Assembly: GCF_900100945.1 (NCBI RefSeq)
Contig: NZ_FNCG01000001.1
Location: 124,001 to 188,000, forward strand
Direction of reading: 5' to 3'
Origin: Mucilaginibacter gossypii
GTDB taxonomy: Bacteria > Bacteroidota > Bacteroidia > Sphingobacteriales > Sphingobacteriaceae
DNA: 64,000 nucleotides
A program made the translations under genes and the position numbers. Each line of letters opens with the position of its first letter. Positions within the stretch are counted from its first letter, which is position 1. The notes under the pieces were generated by a model. That model was not told the DNA's origin. It searched no databases and saw nothing but the letters and a program-made list of their open reading frames with translations. Positions 36,971 to 45,786 of the stretch are shown piece by piece.

Positions 36971-37324
36971 ATGGCGATTAAAATCACCGACGAATGCATA
37001 AACTGCGGGGCCTGCGAACCGGAATGCCCTAATAATGCTATTTATGATGCAGGAGCGGCCTGGCGTTTCAGCGATGGGACTGGCCTTAGAGGGATAATTG
37101 ATTTTGGCGATGGTAATACCCTGAATGCCGAAGAAACACAAGCTGCATTATCTGACGATATTTATTATATAGTACCCGATAAGTGTACCGAATGTGTGGG
37201 TTTCCATGATGAACCTCAGTGTGCTGCGGTTTGCCCTGTAGATTGTTGTGTTGATGATGAAGATATCCGTGAAAGCGAAGAAGAGCTGCTTGCCAAAAAA
37301 GAGTGGCTGCATATGAACGAATAG
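36971..37324 (+). CDS. 4Fe-4S dicluster ferredoxin
   Basis: 117 residues. The first cluster motif is CINCGACEPECPNNA at about 10-24 and the second is KCTECVGFHDEPQCAAVCPVDCC at about 75-97, with a 50-residue insert between them. The plan matches YfhL-type ferredoxins. It is divergent from the acyl-CoA reductase gene and ends at a strong terminator. Confidence 0.92.
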   Translation: MAIKITDECINCGACEPECPNNAIYDAGAAWRFSDGTGLRGIIDFGDGNTLNAEETQAALSDDIYYIVPDKCTECVGFHDEPQCAAVCPVDCCVDDEDIRESEEELLAKKEWLHMNE

Positions 37325-37344
37325 GATTTTATTTTAAGGATATT

Positions 37345-37374
37345 AAAAGGGATATGCAATGCATGTCCCTTTTT
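37345..37374 (+). terminator. Intrinsic terminator of the ferredoxin gene
   Basis: AAAAGGGATATGCA pairs with TGCATGTCCCTTTT (one G-T wobble), followed by T and AG. Confidence 0.8.
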
Positions 37375-37590
37375 AGTTAGCGACGATTCGGCGAGTGATA
37401 AATTAAATATTAAGGATTGCCAGAAGATTTCTGTTGGGCTAAATATTTTAAAAATATTTTGTATTATCGTATAGCTTTTACCTCCAAAAGTTACTGATAC
37501 CAATTATTAAATAATATCATATTAAAATGTTAACCGCGTGTAGATTGAAAACTACGCGCCAGATTTTTGTTTATTTGACATTACAGAACT

Positions 37591-38355
37591 ATGGAGTACG
37601 GGATATGTAATCTTGCTGTAATCCCGCTCAGGGCCGAGCCCAGTGAGCGGAGCGAGCAGGTATCGCAATTACTATTTGGCGAAGTGTTTGAAATTACTGA
37701 GTGGCAAAACAACTGGGTTAAGATCATTGCCGAGGCGGATGGGTATATCGGGTGGATAGGCCGCTTGCAATTTGCTATGCTTGGTCATATAGCTTATAAA
37801 AATATCAGGAACCATCCCTCAAAGCTCACTTACCAGCCGGTTACGCAGGCATGGAAAATGAGCGACAATAGTGTTGTTTATTTGCCGGCGGGCAGCTCGC
37901 TTGCTTTTTTAGAAGGGACCTCATGCCGCATTGGTCATGAACGTTTTGAAATAATTGGTAAAATTGGTGAGCCTGAAGATATTGCTGCTACCGCTAAAGC
38001 ATTTCTGAACTCTCCTTACTTGTGGGGCGGGCGAACGCATTTTGGTATTGATTGCTCGGGCTTTACGCAAATGGTTTACAAACTTAAAGGCCTCAGAATT
38101 AAGCGGGATGCAAGCATGCAGGTGAAAGAAGGTACCAAGGTTGATTCGATAAAGGAAGCACGGTTAGGTGATCTGGCTTTTTTTGATAATCCCGAAGGCA
38201 GGGTAACTCATGTGGGTATTATACTTAATAATGAGCACATCATTCATGCATCGGGCAAGGTTAAAATTGATACCATTAACGAAGATGGTATATACTCGCG
38301 GGAGCAAAAAAAACATACCCATAACCTGTGCAGTATAAAGCGTTTTTTTAATTAG
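37591..38355 (+). CDS. NlpC/P60 (C40) cell-wall hydrolase with SH3 domain
   Basis: 254 residues. An N-terminal SH3-like domain (about 5-60, VIPLRAEPSERSEQVSQLLF) and a second one to 120 precede the NlpC/P60 domain. The catalytic Cys is in HFGIDCSGFTQMVYKL near 155 and the His in GRVTHVGIIL near 210. It probably cleaves D-Glu-meso-DAP bonds in peptidoglycan. No signal peptide is recognisable at the start, which is unusual for the family. Confidence 0.88.
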   Translation: MEYGICNLAVIPLRAEPSERSEQVSQLLFGEVFEITEWQNNWVKIIAEADGYIGWIGRLQFAMLGHIAYKNIRNHPSKLTYQPVTQAWKMSDNSVVYLPAGSSLAFLEGTSCRIGHERFEIIGKIGEPEDIAATAKAFLNSPYLWGGRTHFGIDCSGFTQMVYKLKGLRIKRDASMQVKEGTKVDSIKEARLGDLAFFDNPEGRVTHVGIILNNEHIIHASGKVKIDTINEDGIYSREQKKHTHNLCSIKRFFN

Positions 38356-38447
38356 CTTCATGCCTTATTTATCCAAAAATGGTAAAGGCATACGGAGGGA
38401 AGGTAGTTTAATTTGGTAAGATAAGTTTCCTGAAAAAAAGAAGGATG

Positions 38448-39359
38448 TCAACTAAATTTAATCTCCCATGAAATGATCTTTTTATCGTCACTTACCGAAA
38501 GGAGCTGGTCGGACGTTCCCCAGGCTAATTTGTTGATAGATAGCACATGGCCTGGATAGCCTTTTTCCCTGCTGATATTTTTGTAGAGTTTAAAATCGTC
38601 CGATCCCCAAATCTTGATACTTTTATCCATGCTGGCGGTAGCAAAATAGGGTAGGGTGGGATGGAATGCAATATGGTTCACCGCAAATAAATGGGCCGGA
38701 ACATTTTTTATTTCATGATAACTGCTGCTATCCCAAATCTTTACCTGTGCATCTCTTGAGCCGGAAGCAATGTAACTCCCATCGGGACTGTAGACAAGCG
38801 CAAAAACAGCCATAGTATGGCCGTGAAGAGCTTTAATAATAGTATAATCTTCCAGGTCGTAAATGGCGATGTGATTATCCCGGCAACCGAATGCCACCTG
38901 TTTTTGATCCGGCGAAACGGCAATACAACGAACGGTGTCCCTGGATACTGTTATGCTGTGCACCATTTCAAGCGTTTTAAGGTTCCATACAGATACGGTG
39001 CCATCTTCCGATGCTATTAATAACTCATCTTTTTTAACTGATGATTTGATATCGAAGATAGCCTTGCGGTGGTGCCTTAAAGGTTTTAGCAATTTTTGCT
39101 GAATAAAATCAAACACCAGAACTTCGCCGCTGCGTAAACCCGCAAACATAAGTGGATATCCCTCCGGGCAATGAATAGCATAAATAGATGCATTAACCGG
39201 GAACATCACTTTAATAAAAGTGAAATCATTCAGGCCCCACTCAACCAATCCTTTATCATTTCCGCCCGTAAACAATATGCCCGGCTTTTGCGATAACTCA
39301 AGCGTGAATATCGGGTTGGCATGGCCTGTGAGCTCGGCTGTTTTTTGAATGGTGATCAT
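38448..39359 (-). CDS. WD40-repeat beta-propeller protein
   Basis: 303 residues with about seven WD40 units, e.g. LIASEDGTVSVWNLK, SYIASGSRDAQVKIWDSS and PYFATASMDKSIKIWGSDDF. No other domain is present and no signal peptide is seen, so it is likely a cytoplasmic scaffold. It lies downstream of the his operon, on the same strand, after a TTCATAG-type inverted repeat. Confidence 0.85.
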   Translation of the reverse strand: MITIQKTAELTGHANPIFTLELSQKPGILFTGGNDKGLVEWGLNDFTFIKVMFPVNASIYAIHCPEGYPLMFAGLRSGEVLVFDFIQQKLLKPLRHHRKAIFDIKSSVKKDELLIASEDGTVSVWNLKTLEMVHSITVSRDTVRCIAVSPDQKQVAFGCRDNHIAIYDLEDYTIIKALHGHTMAVFALVYSPDGSYIASGSRDAQVKIWDSSSYHEIKNVPAHLFAVNHIAFHPTLPYFATASMDKSIKIWGSDDFKLYKNISREKGYPGHVLSINKLAWGTSDQLLSVSDDKKIISWEIKFS

Positions 39360-39362
39360 TTT

Positions 39363-39448
39363 AGTTCATAGTTGATGGTTCATAGATCATAGCAAAATTA
39401 ACATGTTAGGCAATTTTAGCCATGAACCATGATCTATGAACCATGAAC
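39363..39448. repeat. TTCATAG-family inverted repeat
   Basis: GTTCATAGTTGATGGTTCAT and its inverted relative CATGATCTATGAACCATGAA form about 30-bp arms around a 26-nt loop, between the hisIE stop and the WD40 gene start. The same family occurs near 50870 and 56609. Confidence 0.75.
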
Positions 39449-39453
39449 AAATA

Positions 39454-40041
39454 TTACTTATGCCTTGATTCTAAATTTTTAGCGATAGTTTCCAGTGTTA
39501 AACCTTTTTCGCGAAGCAGAACCAATAGATGGAAAACCAGGTCTGATGATTCATTGATCAGGTCGGTTTCTGTTTCGGCAAGGGCGGCGATAACAGTTTC
39601 AACTCCTTCTTCACCAACTTTCTGGGCTATTTTGTTAAGGCCTTTGTTGCGAAGTTTATTTACATATGATCCTTCAACCGGGTTAGTATACCTGTCGGCA
39701 ATGATATTTTCCAGCTCCAGGATAAAATTTTGATTAAATTCGGTGTTGAAGCAGCTGCGTGAGCCTGTATGACAGGTTGGGCCGTCGGCTTTCACTTTGA
39801 TCAGCAGCGTATCATTATCGCAATCAATGCTGATGCTTTTTACATGCAGGAAGTTGCTGCTGGTTTCGCCCTTAGTCCATAAACGGTTTTTTGTACGAGA
39901 ATAAAAAGTAACGATATTTTCCTGAACGGTTTTATCATAAGCTTCCTGGTTCATGTAACCCAGCATCAGTACTTCTAAAGTTTGCTCGTCCTGTATGATT
40001 ACGGGGACAAGTCCACCGGTTTTTTCAAAATCTATATTCAT
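39454..40041 (-). CDS. hisI: Bifunctional phosphoribosyl-AMP cyclohydrolase/ATP pyrophosphatase
   Basis: 195-residue HisIE fusion. The HisI part (about 1-105) has [35 protein letters not shown] and the zinc/substrate segment [12 protein letters not shown]. The HisE part (about 105-195) has [20 protein letters not shown]. It does steps 2 and 3 of histidine synthesis. It is the last gene of the his operon. Confidence 0.95.
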   Translation of the reverse strand: MNIDFEKTGGLVPVIIQDEQTLEVLMLGYMNQEAYDKTVQENIVTFYSRTKNRLWTKGETSSNFLHVKSISIDCDNDTLLIKVKADGPTCHTGSRSCFNTEFNQNFILELENIIADRYTNPVEGSYVNKLRNKGLNKIAQKVGEEGVETVIAALAETETDLINESSDLVFHLLVLLREKGLTLETIAKNLESRHK

Positions 40042-40053
40042 TCTTTTCTTTTA

Positions 40054-40155
40054 ATTCCCTCCCTGGGGAGGGGTGTATTGGGAATGTGCAATGGCAGGGA
40101 GGGGTTTTACATCTGTTGCTGAAACCCCTCTTTACACCCTCCCAAGGGAGGGAAT
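40054..40155. mobile_element. Cargo-less GC-rich inverted element between hisF and hisIE
   Basis: Outer arms ATTCCCTCCCTGGGGAGGGG (40054) and CACCCTCCCAAGGGAGGGAA (near 40135) are inverted to each other, and inner AGGGGTTT pairs with AAACCCCT. It resembles the CCCC..GGGG palindromes around hisF and hisH, so it is read as a non-autonomous relative. Inference; no transposition evidence. Confidence 0.5.
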
Positions 40156-40177
40156 CGCGCAAGGCCGCCGCTTTATC

Positions 40178-41317
40178 TCAAATCCTAACTTCTATTTTAT
40201 TACCCTGTAACTTCCGCTTTAAATCGGGTATCAATATCTCACCATAATGAAACACTGAAGCCGCCAGTGCTGCATCCACATTGGTTTTTTCAAATACATC
40301 AACAAAGTGTTCAACCTTGCCTGCACCGCCCGAAGCTATCACCGGGATGTGCACGGCATCATTAACAGTTTTCAGTAAACCATTATCAAAGCCGCTTTTG
40401 GTGCCGTCATGATCCATAGAAGTGAGCAGGATTTCGCCTGCGCCACGGCTTTCAGCCTCCAGGATCCACTCCAGTGTTTGGCGCTCGGTTGGCAGTCTTC
40501 CGCCATTGAGGTGTACTATATTTTTATCACCAATGCTACGGGTATCAACAGCAATCACCACAAACTGTACACCGAAGGCATTAGCAAGTTCATCTATCAG
40601 CTTAGGATTACGTACCGCGGCCGAATTGATGGAGATTTTATCGGCTCCGGCATTGAGCAGTGCATCGGCATCCGCAATTTCATTAATACCTCCTCCAATA
40701 GTGAAAGGGATATTGATCTGCTTGGCAACAGCTTTTACCAGCTCCACCATAGTTTTACGGCGCTCAACGGTAGCTGTGATATCCAGAAATACCAACTCGT
40801 CGGCTCCCTGGTTCGAGTAATTCCAGGCCAGCTCTACCGGGTCGCCGGCATCGCGCAAGTCAACAAAGTTTACACCTTTTACCGTACGACCGTCTTTAAC
40901 GTCAAGACAGGGGATGATTCGCTTGGCTAACCCCCCCCGCCCCCTAAAGGGGGTGCCTTTGATTTGCATATTTATTTGCTCCAAAACCTTATTTAAGTTA
41001 TTGAAAACTTCATTGTTCGACAATCTTAATACCCTCAAACCTTGACCTTCAAGAAAAGTCTGCTTGTCGATATCGTTTTTAATTACGTCAGGAAGGCTAT
41101 GAATCCTTCCGTCTAATTCAATCACAAGTTTATGTTTGTGACAATAAAAATCAGCAACGTAACTCCCCAGCGGATGTTGTTTCCTGAATTTTATATCTGA
41201 AAAGGTAACATTCAACTGACTCCATAAAAATGTTTCGGCCGGTGTCATGTTATACCTGAGTGCCTTGGCGTTAGCAAATATTTCGGGGTTAGCGCCCAGA
41301 AATAACTTCTTTTTCAT
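40178..41317 (-). CDS. hisF: In-frame DUF559 endonuclease-like/HisF fusion
   Basis: One uninterrupted 379-residue frame. Residues about 15-113 are a DUF559 endonuclease-like domain ([45 protein letters not shown]), with the PD-(D/E)xK-type acidic residues at Asp56, Glu67 and Asp69. Residues 120-129 ([10 protein letters not shown]) are encoded by a GC-rich palindrome. From 130 ([20 protein letters not shown]) it is HisF, the imidazole-glycerol-phosphate synthase cyclase, with Asp139 and AVDTRS as catalytic parts. HisF normally starts with Met directly before this point; that Met is gone. An internal ATG at 40969 (MQIKGTPF) could start a 263-residue HisF, so the fusion may be only partly translated as such. 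It pairs with HisH. Confidence 0.9.
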   Translation of the reverse strand: MKKKLFLGANPEIFANAKALRYNMTPAETFLWSQLNVTFSDIKFRKQHPLGSYVADFYCHKHKLVIELDGRIHSLPDVIKNDIDKQTFLEGQGLRVLRLSNNEVFNNLNKVLEQINMQIKGTPFRGRGGLAKRIIPCLDVKDGRTVKGVNFVDLRDAGDPVELAWNYSNQGADELVFLDITATVERRKTMVELVKAVAKQINIPFTIGGGINEIADADALLNAGADKISINSAAVRNPKLIDELANAFGVQFVVIAVDTRSIGDKNIVHLNGGRLPTERQTLEWILEAESRGAGEILLTSMDHDGTKSGFDNGLLKTVNDAVHIPVIASGGAGKVEHFVDVFEKTNVDAALAASVFHYGEILIPDLKRKLQGNKIEVRI

Positions 41318-41400
41318 ACCCGGCTTTTCAAAAACATTTAAATTATACTTGATAAATAATCCACCTGCTAAGCAGCACCCCCTTCAGGGGGCGGGGGGTT
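40929..41400 (-). mobile_element. Palindrome-bounded DUF559 cassette inserted between hisA and hisF
   Basis: Two copies of a GC-rich palindrome (core GGCACCCCCTT-AGGGGGCG) lie at 40929-40957 and 41372-41400 in inverse orientation and bracket the DUF559 coding part. The outer ends coincide with the hisA stop codon and the hisF start region. Reading this as a cassette is inference from the structure. Confidence 0.6.
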
Positions 41401-42148
41401 ATATCGATATCAATGCGTCCAAATTCCAGTGTTTCACGTTTTCAATGGTGATATGGCCCTCGTATATGGCTTTGCCAACTACTACCGACTCAACTTTTAA
41501 GCGGTTAAGTTTTTCGATATCGCTCATGGAGCTAACGCCGCCTGAGGCGATCAGTTTAATGAATGGAGAATGATCAAGCAGTTTTTCGTATAGCTCAATA
41601 CCTGCACCTCCTAATTTACCATCTTTGTTAATATCGGTACAAAGGAAACGGAAGAAACCTAAAGCCAGGCATTTATCAACGTAATCCATCAGTTTGATGG
41701 GGGAGCTTTCCATCCAGCCTGAGTATTTGATTACCTCGTCAAGTACGTCGATGGCTACTACCACCTGGTCGGAGCATTTGTCTTTGCCGCAGATCTCTTT
41801 GCTCAGATCTGGTAAAAAATCAGGGTTGGTAAGTGCCTGCGTGCCAACAATAACGCGGTGAACGCCTGCATCTATCAGCTCTTTTACCTTATCGATGCTG
41901 CGGATACCTCCGCCGTACTGCACTTTCATGTCGGTTTTGCGGATCACATCAAACAGGTACTGCTGATTGCTGAAATCATTTTTTGCGCCATTAAGGTCGA
42001 TAATGTGGATGAAGTTGGTGCCGTTGCTCTGGTAGCGTTCAATCATTTCTTCAAGGGTAACATCGTATTCGGTCACCTGTTTGTAGTCGCCTTCACGAAG
42101 ACGAACAACCTTCTTGTTCAAAATGTCAATGGCAGGAATAATGTACAT
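41399..42148 (-). CDS. hisA: ProFAR isomerase
   Basis: 249 residues. PAIDILNKKVVRLREGDY near 4, VQYGGGIRSIDKVKELIDAG near 77-96 and GGVSSMSDIEKLNRLKVES near 208 define the beta/alpha barrel. Catalytic Asp8 and Asp125-equivalent (VVAIDVLDEV) are present. It isomerises ProFAR. It is 5 nt after hisH, and its stop directly abuts the DUF559 cassette. Confidence 0.96.
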   Translation of the reverse strand: MYIIPAIDILNKKVVRLREGDYKQVTEYDVTLEEMIERYQSNGTNFIHIIDLNGAKNDFSNQQYLFDVIRKTDMKVQYGGGIRSIDKVKELIDAGVHRVIVGTQALTNPDFLPDLSKEICGKDKCSDQVVVAIDVLDEVIKYSGWMESSPIKLMDYVDKCLALGFFRFLCTDINKDGKLGGAGIELYEKLLDHSPFIKLIASGGVSSMSDIEKLNRLKVESVVVGKAIYEGHITIENVKHWNLDALISI

Positions 42149-42153
42149 ATCCT

Positions 42154-42822
42154 TTATATTTTTGAGAAATTAGTTAACAATGTTTCGCCAACCACACCCG
42201 ACTTTTCGGGGTGAAATTGAACGCCATAAAAATTATCAAGCCAAATTGATGCCGAAAATTCATTTCCGTAATCAGAAGCTAATAAAGTGTATGCTTTATC
42301 ATACTCAATAAAGTATGAATGTACAAAGTAAAAATGTGAACCTGACGGTATATTTTCAAATAGCGGGTTTTCTTTTTCGGGATAAACCCTGTTCCATCCC
42401 GTGTGCGGCACTTTATGATCGGCGCTATCTTTAAACCTTAAAGTTTTAACCGGTATGATATCCAACAGGTTAGAGTCGCCCTCTTCAGAGTAAGAGGTAA
42501 GCAATTGCATACCTACACAAATACCGAGGGTGGGCTTTTTTAACGCTTTGATGGAAGGTACAAGCCCGGTAGCTTTAAGCTTATTCATGGCTGCGCCCGC
42601 ATGTCCGACACCGGGGATGATATAGCGGTCGTACTTGTCAAAATCCTCCTCGCTGTTTATAAAGCCATAGGGGATACCTAAGCGCTCTAAAGCGGCAGTT
42701 AGGGAAAATATGTTTCCGGCTCCGTATAGGATGATGCCGATACCCCCCCCGCCCCCTGAAGGGGGTGCCTCTGCGAGGCTTTTATCGGTTCCCGATGTAT
42801 TGTTTTGATCTGGTGTTTCCAT
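42154..42822 (-). CDS. hisH: Imidazole glycerol phosphate synthase glutaminase subunit
   Basis: 222 residues. Residues 28-222 are an ordinary HisH (195 residues), with YGAGNIFSL near 33, the nucleophile Cys102 in LGICVGMQLL, and the His-Glu pair in VQFHPEKSG near 205. Residues 1-27 are extra: METPDQNNTSGTDKSLAE followed by APPSGGGGG, which is the translation of the palindrome at 42742-42770. No ATG, GTG or TTG is available at the normal start, so the extension is needed for translation in this frame. It supplies ammonia to HisF. Confidence 0.94.
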   Translation of the reverse strand: METPDQNNTSGTDKSLAEAPPSGGGGGIGIILYGAGNIFSLTAALERLGIPYGFINSEEDFDKYDRYIIPGVGHAGAAMNKLKATGLVPSIKALKKPTLGICVGMQLLTSYSEEGDSNLLDIIPVKTLRFKDSADHKVPHTGWNRVYPEKENPLFENIPSGSHFYFVHSYFIEYDKAYTLLASDYGNEFSASIWLDNFYGVQFHPEKSGVVGETLLTNFSKI

Positions 42823-42862
42823 TTTGATTAGTTACTCCCCCTTTAGGAGGCTGGGGAGTTAC
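42742..42862. mobile_element. Cargo-less GC-rich inverted element at the hisB/hisH junction
   Basis: The palindrome at 42742-42770 (ACCCCCCCCGCCCCCTGAAG) and a related one at 42831-42862 (GTTACTCCCCCTTTAGGAGG) are inverted to each other, with a 60-nt spacer that contains the hisH start codon. The right end overlaps the hisB stop codon. It looks like a small derivative of the DUF559 cassette. Confidence 0.55.
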
Positions 42863-43998
42863 AAAAGCCCTTTAGTGCTTGGTAAAACCATCTTATCTAC
42901 ATCACGTTTTACAGCCACTTTTATTGCCTTGGCAAAGGCTTTAAATATAGCTTCAATTTTGTGATGTTCGTTTTGTCCTTCTGCTTTTATATTCAGGTTG
43001 CTTTTTGAGGCATCGCTGAATGATTTGAAGAAGTGGTAGAACATTTCGGTAGGCACATCGCCTACTTTTTCGCGTTTAAAATCGGCTTCCCAAACAAGCC
43101 AGTTACGGCCGCCGAAATCAATAGCAGCTTGTGCAAGGCAATCGTCCATTGGCAAACAGAAACCGTAACGTTCAATTCCCATTTTGTTGCCCAAAGCAGC
43201 GGCAAATACTTCGCCTAAAGCAATGCCGGTATCTTCAATGGTATGATGCTCGTCGATATGCAGATCTCCTTTGGCTGTAATTTCCAGGTCAATACTACCA
43301 TGACGGGCAATCTGATCCAGCATGTGGTCAAAAAAATGCAAACCGGTTGATATTTTGGCATCGCCCTTACCATCAAGGTTTATTTTGATATAGATATCGG
43401 TTTCCTTAGTGGCACGGCGATGTTCAAATACCCGCTGACCAAGTTTCAGAAACTCATAGATCTTTTGCCAGTCGGTAGTTTCAAGGGCGATAACGTCATC
43501 AATATGATCTGCTTCGCTAAACTCGTTGCCGCCAAGGTTGCTGTTGTTGTTAAGCCAGATAGCTTTTGCACCCAGGTTTTTTGCCAGCAGCACATCGTTT
43601 TTACGATCGCCGATGGTAAACGAATTTTTCAGGTCGTATTTATCCGCATCTAAGTATTGCGTTAACAGTGCAGTGCCCGGCTTACGGGTGGGGGCATTAT
43701 CACGCGCAAAAGTACGGTCAATGATCTGGTTAGCAAATTTTACGCCTTCACCTTCAAAGGTTTGCAGGATGAAATTGTGGACAGGCCAAAATGTATCTTC
43801 AGGATAAACAGAAGTTCCTAAACCGTCCTGGTTGGTAACCATTACCAGTTCAAAATCAAGTTCTTTGGCTATTTTGGGCAGATAGGTTAACGCGCCCGGA
43901 TAAAACTCCAACTTGGAAAATGAATCAATTTGCTCATCAGCAGGCTCTTTGATCAGGGTGCCGTCGCGGTCGACAAATAATATTTTCTGTAAACTCAT
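42859..43998 (-). CDS. hisB: Histidinol phosphatase/IGP dehydratase
   Basis: 379-residue bifunctional HisB. The HAD phosphatase (about 1-165) has the nucleophile motif FVDRDGTLI with Asp10/Asp12 and [24 protein letters not shown] motif IV near 115. The dehydratase (about 190-379) has the metal-binding [24 protein letters not shown] motif near 250 and [13 protein letters not shown] near 290. Its stop lies inside the GC-rich repeat at the hisH junction. Confidence 0.95.
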   Translation of the reverse strand: MSLQKILFVDRDGTLIKEPADEQIDSFSKLEFYPGALTYLPKIAKELDFELVMVTNQDGLGTSVYPEDTFWPVHNFILQTFEGEGVKFANQIIDRTFARDNAPTRKPGTALLTQYLDADKYDLKNSFTIGDRKNDVLLAKNLGAKAIWLNNNSNLGGNEFSEADHIDDVIALETTDWQKIYEFLKLGQRVFEHRRATKETDIYIKINLDGKGDAKISTGLHFFDHMLDQIARHGSIDLEITAKGDLHIDEHHTIEDTGIALGEVFAAALGNKMGIERYGFCLPMDDCLAQAAIDFGGRNWLVWEADFKREKVGDVPTEMFYHFFKSFSDASKSNLNIKAEGQNEHHKIEAIFKAFAKAIKVAVKRDVDKMVLPSTKGLL

Positions 43999-44043
43999 TC
44001 TTTATAATTAGTGAATTAGCGAATTATTGAGTTAGTGATTTTT

Positions 44044-45090
44044 TTATTTAAAGTTTTGAAGCGCTTCGAGTAAAATAGTGTTCTCATCTGGTGTGCCTAC
44101 AGTGATGCGCAGACAGCCCTCGCAAAGCTCAACTTTTGAACGGTTGCGCACTATAATGCCCTGTTTTACCAGGTAGTCGTAAATACCGTTAGCATTGGTG
44201 GTTTTTACAAGGATAAAGTTGGCATCTGAAGGGTAAATATCTACCACAAACTCAAAATCTTTCAGTTGTAAAACCAACCTGTCGCGTTGTGTAAGGGTTT
44301 CTTTAATCCATTCATTAACCTGACCAACGTTTGCCAGGGCAGCCAATGCCAGCTGTTGTGAGGACTCGTTAACGTTATAAGGCGGCTTTACTTTGTTCAT
44401 CACCTCAATGATTTCCTCGCTGGCGAAAGCCATACCAACACGTAAACCGGCCAGGCCCCAGGCTTTGGAAAGGGTTTGCATTACCACAAGGTTGGCACAT
44501 TCGGTCAATTCCTGTATAAATGACTTTTGACGGCTGAAGTTGATGTAAGCCTCATCAACCACTACAATTCCGCTGAAGTTGGCCAGCAGGGTTTGAATAT
44601 CATCGCGGTTGATAGAATTGCCAGTCGGGTTGTTGGGCGAGCAGATAAAGATGAGCTTGGTGTTTTTGTCGATAGCTTCGGCAATTCCCTCTAAATTTAG
44701 CTGATAATCTTCCGTAAGGTTTACTTTGCGGGCCTGGATATCGTTGATATTGGCCGATACCTCGTACATGCCATAAGTAGGCGGCACCAATATCACATTG
44801 TCAACACCTGGGTTACAAAAGCTGCGGAACAGGATATCGATAGCTTCATCACTGCCGTTGCCTACAAAAATATTGCGCGGCGGTACGCCTTTAATTTCGG
44901 TAATGCGTTTTTTTAAATTGTACTGTAAAGGATCAGGGTAGCGGTTAAACTGCTGATCTAAAGGAGAGCCAAAAGCATTTTCGTTGGCATCCAGGAAAAC
45001 GCTTGCTTCACCCTGGTATTCATCGCGTGCCGATGAATAGGGTACAAGACGTTTTATATTTTCTCTGAGTATATTATTTATGTCGAACAT
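44044..45090 (-). CDS. hisC: Histidinol-phosphate aminotransferase
   Basis: 348 residues, PLP fold type I. The PLP Lys is in TLSKAWGLAGLRVGMAFAS near 212. FICSPNNPTGNSINRDD near 152 and VVVDEAYINFS near 180 are the cofactor motifs, and NVNESSQQLALAALAN near 242 follows. Its start is one base after the lipoprotein stop, so translation is likely coupled. Confidence 0.95.
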   Translation of the reverse strand: MFDINNILRENIKRLVPYSSARDEYQGEASVFLDANENAFGSPLDQQFNRYPDPLQYNLKKRITEIKGVPPRNIFVGNGSDEAIDILFRSFCNPGVDNVILVPPTYGMYEVSANINDIQARKVNLTEDYQLNLEGIAEAIDKNTKLIFICSPNNPTGNSINRDDIQTLLANFSGIVVVDEAYINFSRQKSFIQELTECANLVVMQTLSKAWGLAGLRVGMAFASEEIIEVMNKVKPPYNVNESSQQLALAALANVGQVNEWIKETLTQRDRLVLQLKDFEFVVDIYPSDANFILVKTTNANGIYDYLVKQGIIVRNRSKVELCEGCLRITVGTPDENTILLEALQNFK

Positions 45091-45091
45091 T

Positions 45092-45784
45092 TTAATTGTA
45101 AGGCTTAAAATCCTTTGTGAATTTTCTTAATTTTTTATTCTCTCCGTCAAAATAGATGGTGTCATTTTTTAAATATGGCGCTGAAAAATAGTTGGCATCA
45201 TCTGTTTCGATATAATCATCAACCAAATAATAATTCGTGGTTTTCTTGGTAACCGGATCATATTTAGCAGCCGATATACTGTTATTACCTGTTGTATCTA
45301 TTTTTTTTATTTGCCAGAAATAAATGTTGCCGTTTATTACAGATGGTGAAGAAAAATAGTCATTAAAGTCAGTTATAAACGCTGACAGATTTTGTTTTTT
45401 ACCATTTACGACCATTATATAACTGCCCAAAGACCCACTGATTGATTTTTGAGATTTCTGTGTTTTCGAAGTATCATCTTCTCCCGACCCTGTACCTGTT
45501 ATTGTTAGATACAAATAGTTATCGTTGCCAATTTTCTCAATTCCGTAATATTTGTCAATAGTATCGGCAAGCTTTCCGTTTCTTGTTACAACGGCATAGC
45601 TGCCTCCCATAACAGTTGCATCAAAAATACCTGTGTCAATTACAATGTAGTCTTTATTAAGCTGATAAGGCTTAAACGAGGTAGTGGTATCTCGTTTAAC
45701 TGTATCAGATATTAATTGTTTATGATTACCGTTGTGACAAGCAGTGAGTGCAAACAAACTCAAAAGGTATGCAAGCTTTTTCAT
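45092..45784 (-). CDS. Unknown lipoprotein inside the his operon
   Basis: 230 residues from ATG 45784 (MKKLAYLLSLFALTACHNGN); an upstream TTG adds two residues. The lipobox LTAC places the lipidated Cys near 17. The rest is beta-rich with repeated GNIYFWQIKK- and FSAPYLKNDTIYFDGENKKL-like strands, perhaps a propeller. No family was recognised. It lies 2 nt after hisD and 1 nt before hisC, so it is transcribed and probably translated with the operon. Confidence 0.75.
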   Translation of the reverse strand: MKKLAYLLSLFALTACHNGNHKQLISDTVKRDTTTSFKPYQLNKDYIVIDTGIFDATVMGGSYAVVTRNGKLADTIDKYYGIEKIGNDNYLYLTITGTGSGEDDTSKTQKSQKSISGSLGSYIMVVNGKKQNLSAFITDFNDYFSSPSVINGNIYFWQIKKIDTTGNNSISAAKYDPVTKKTTNYYLVDDYIETDDANYFSAPYLKNDTIYFDGENKKLRKFTKDFKPYN

Positions 45785-45786
45785 GA

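Noticed and set aside
36893..37141. Small minus-strand frame overlapping the ferredoxin gene
   Set aside because: It is the antisense of a clear 4Fe-4S ferredoxin and has no recognisable protein character.
40929..41317. DUF559 domain as part of a restriction-modification or mismatch-repair locus
   Set aside because: No methyltransferase or repair gene is near and the frame is fused to hisF; a cassette fits better.
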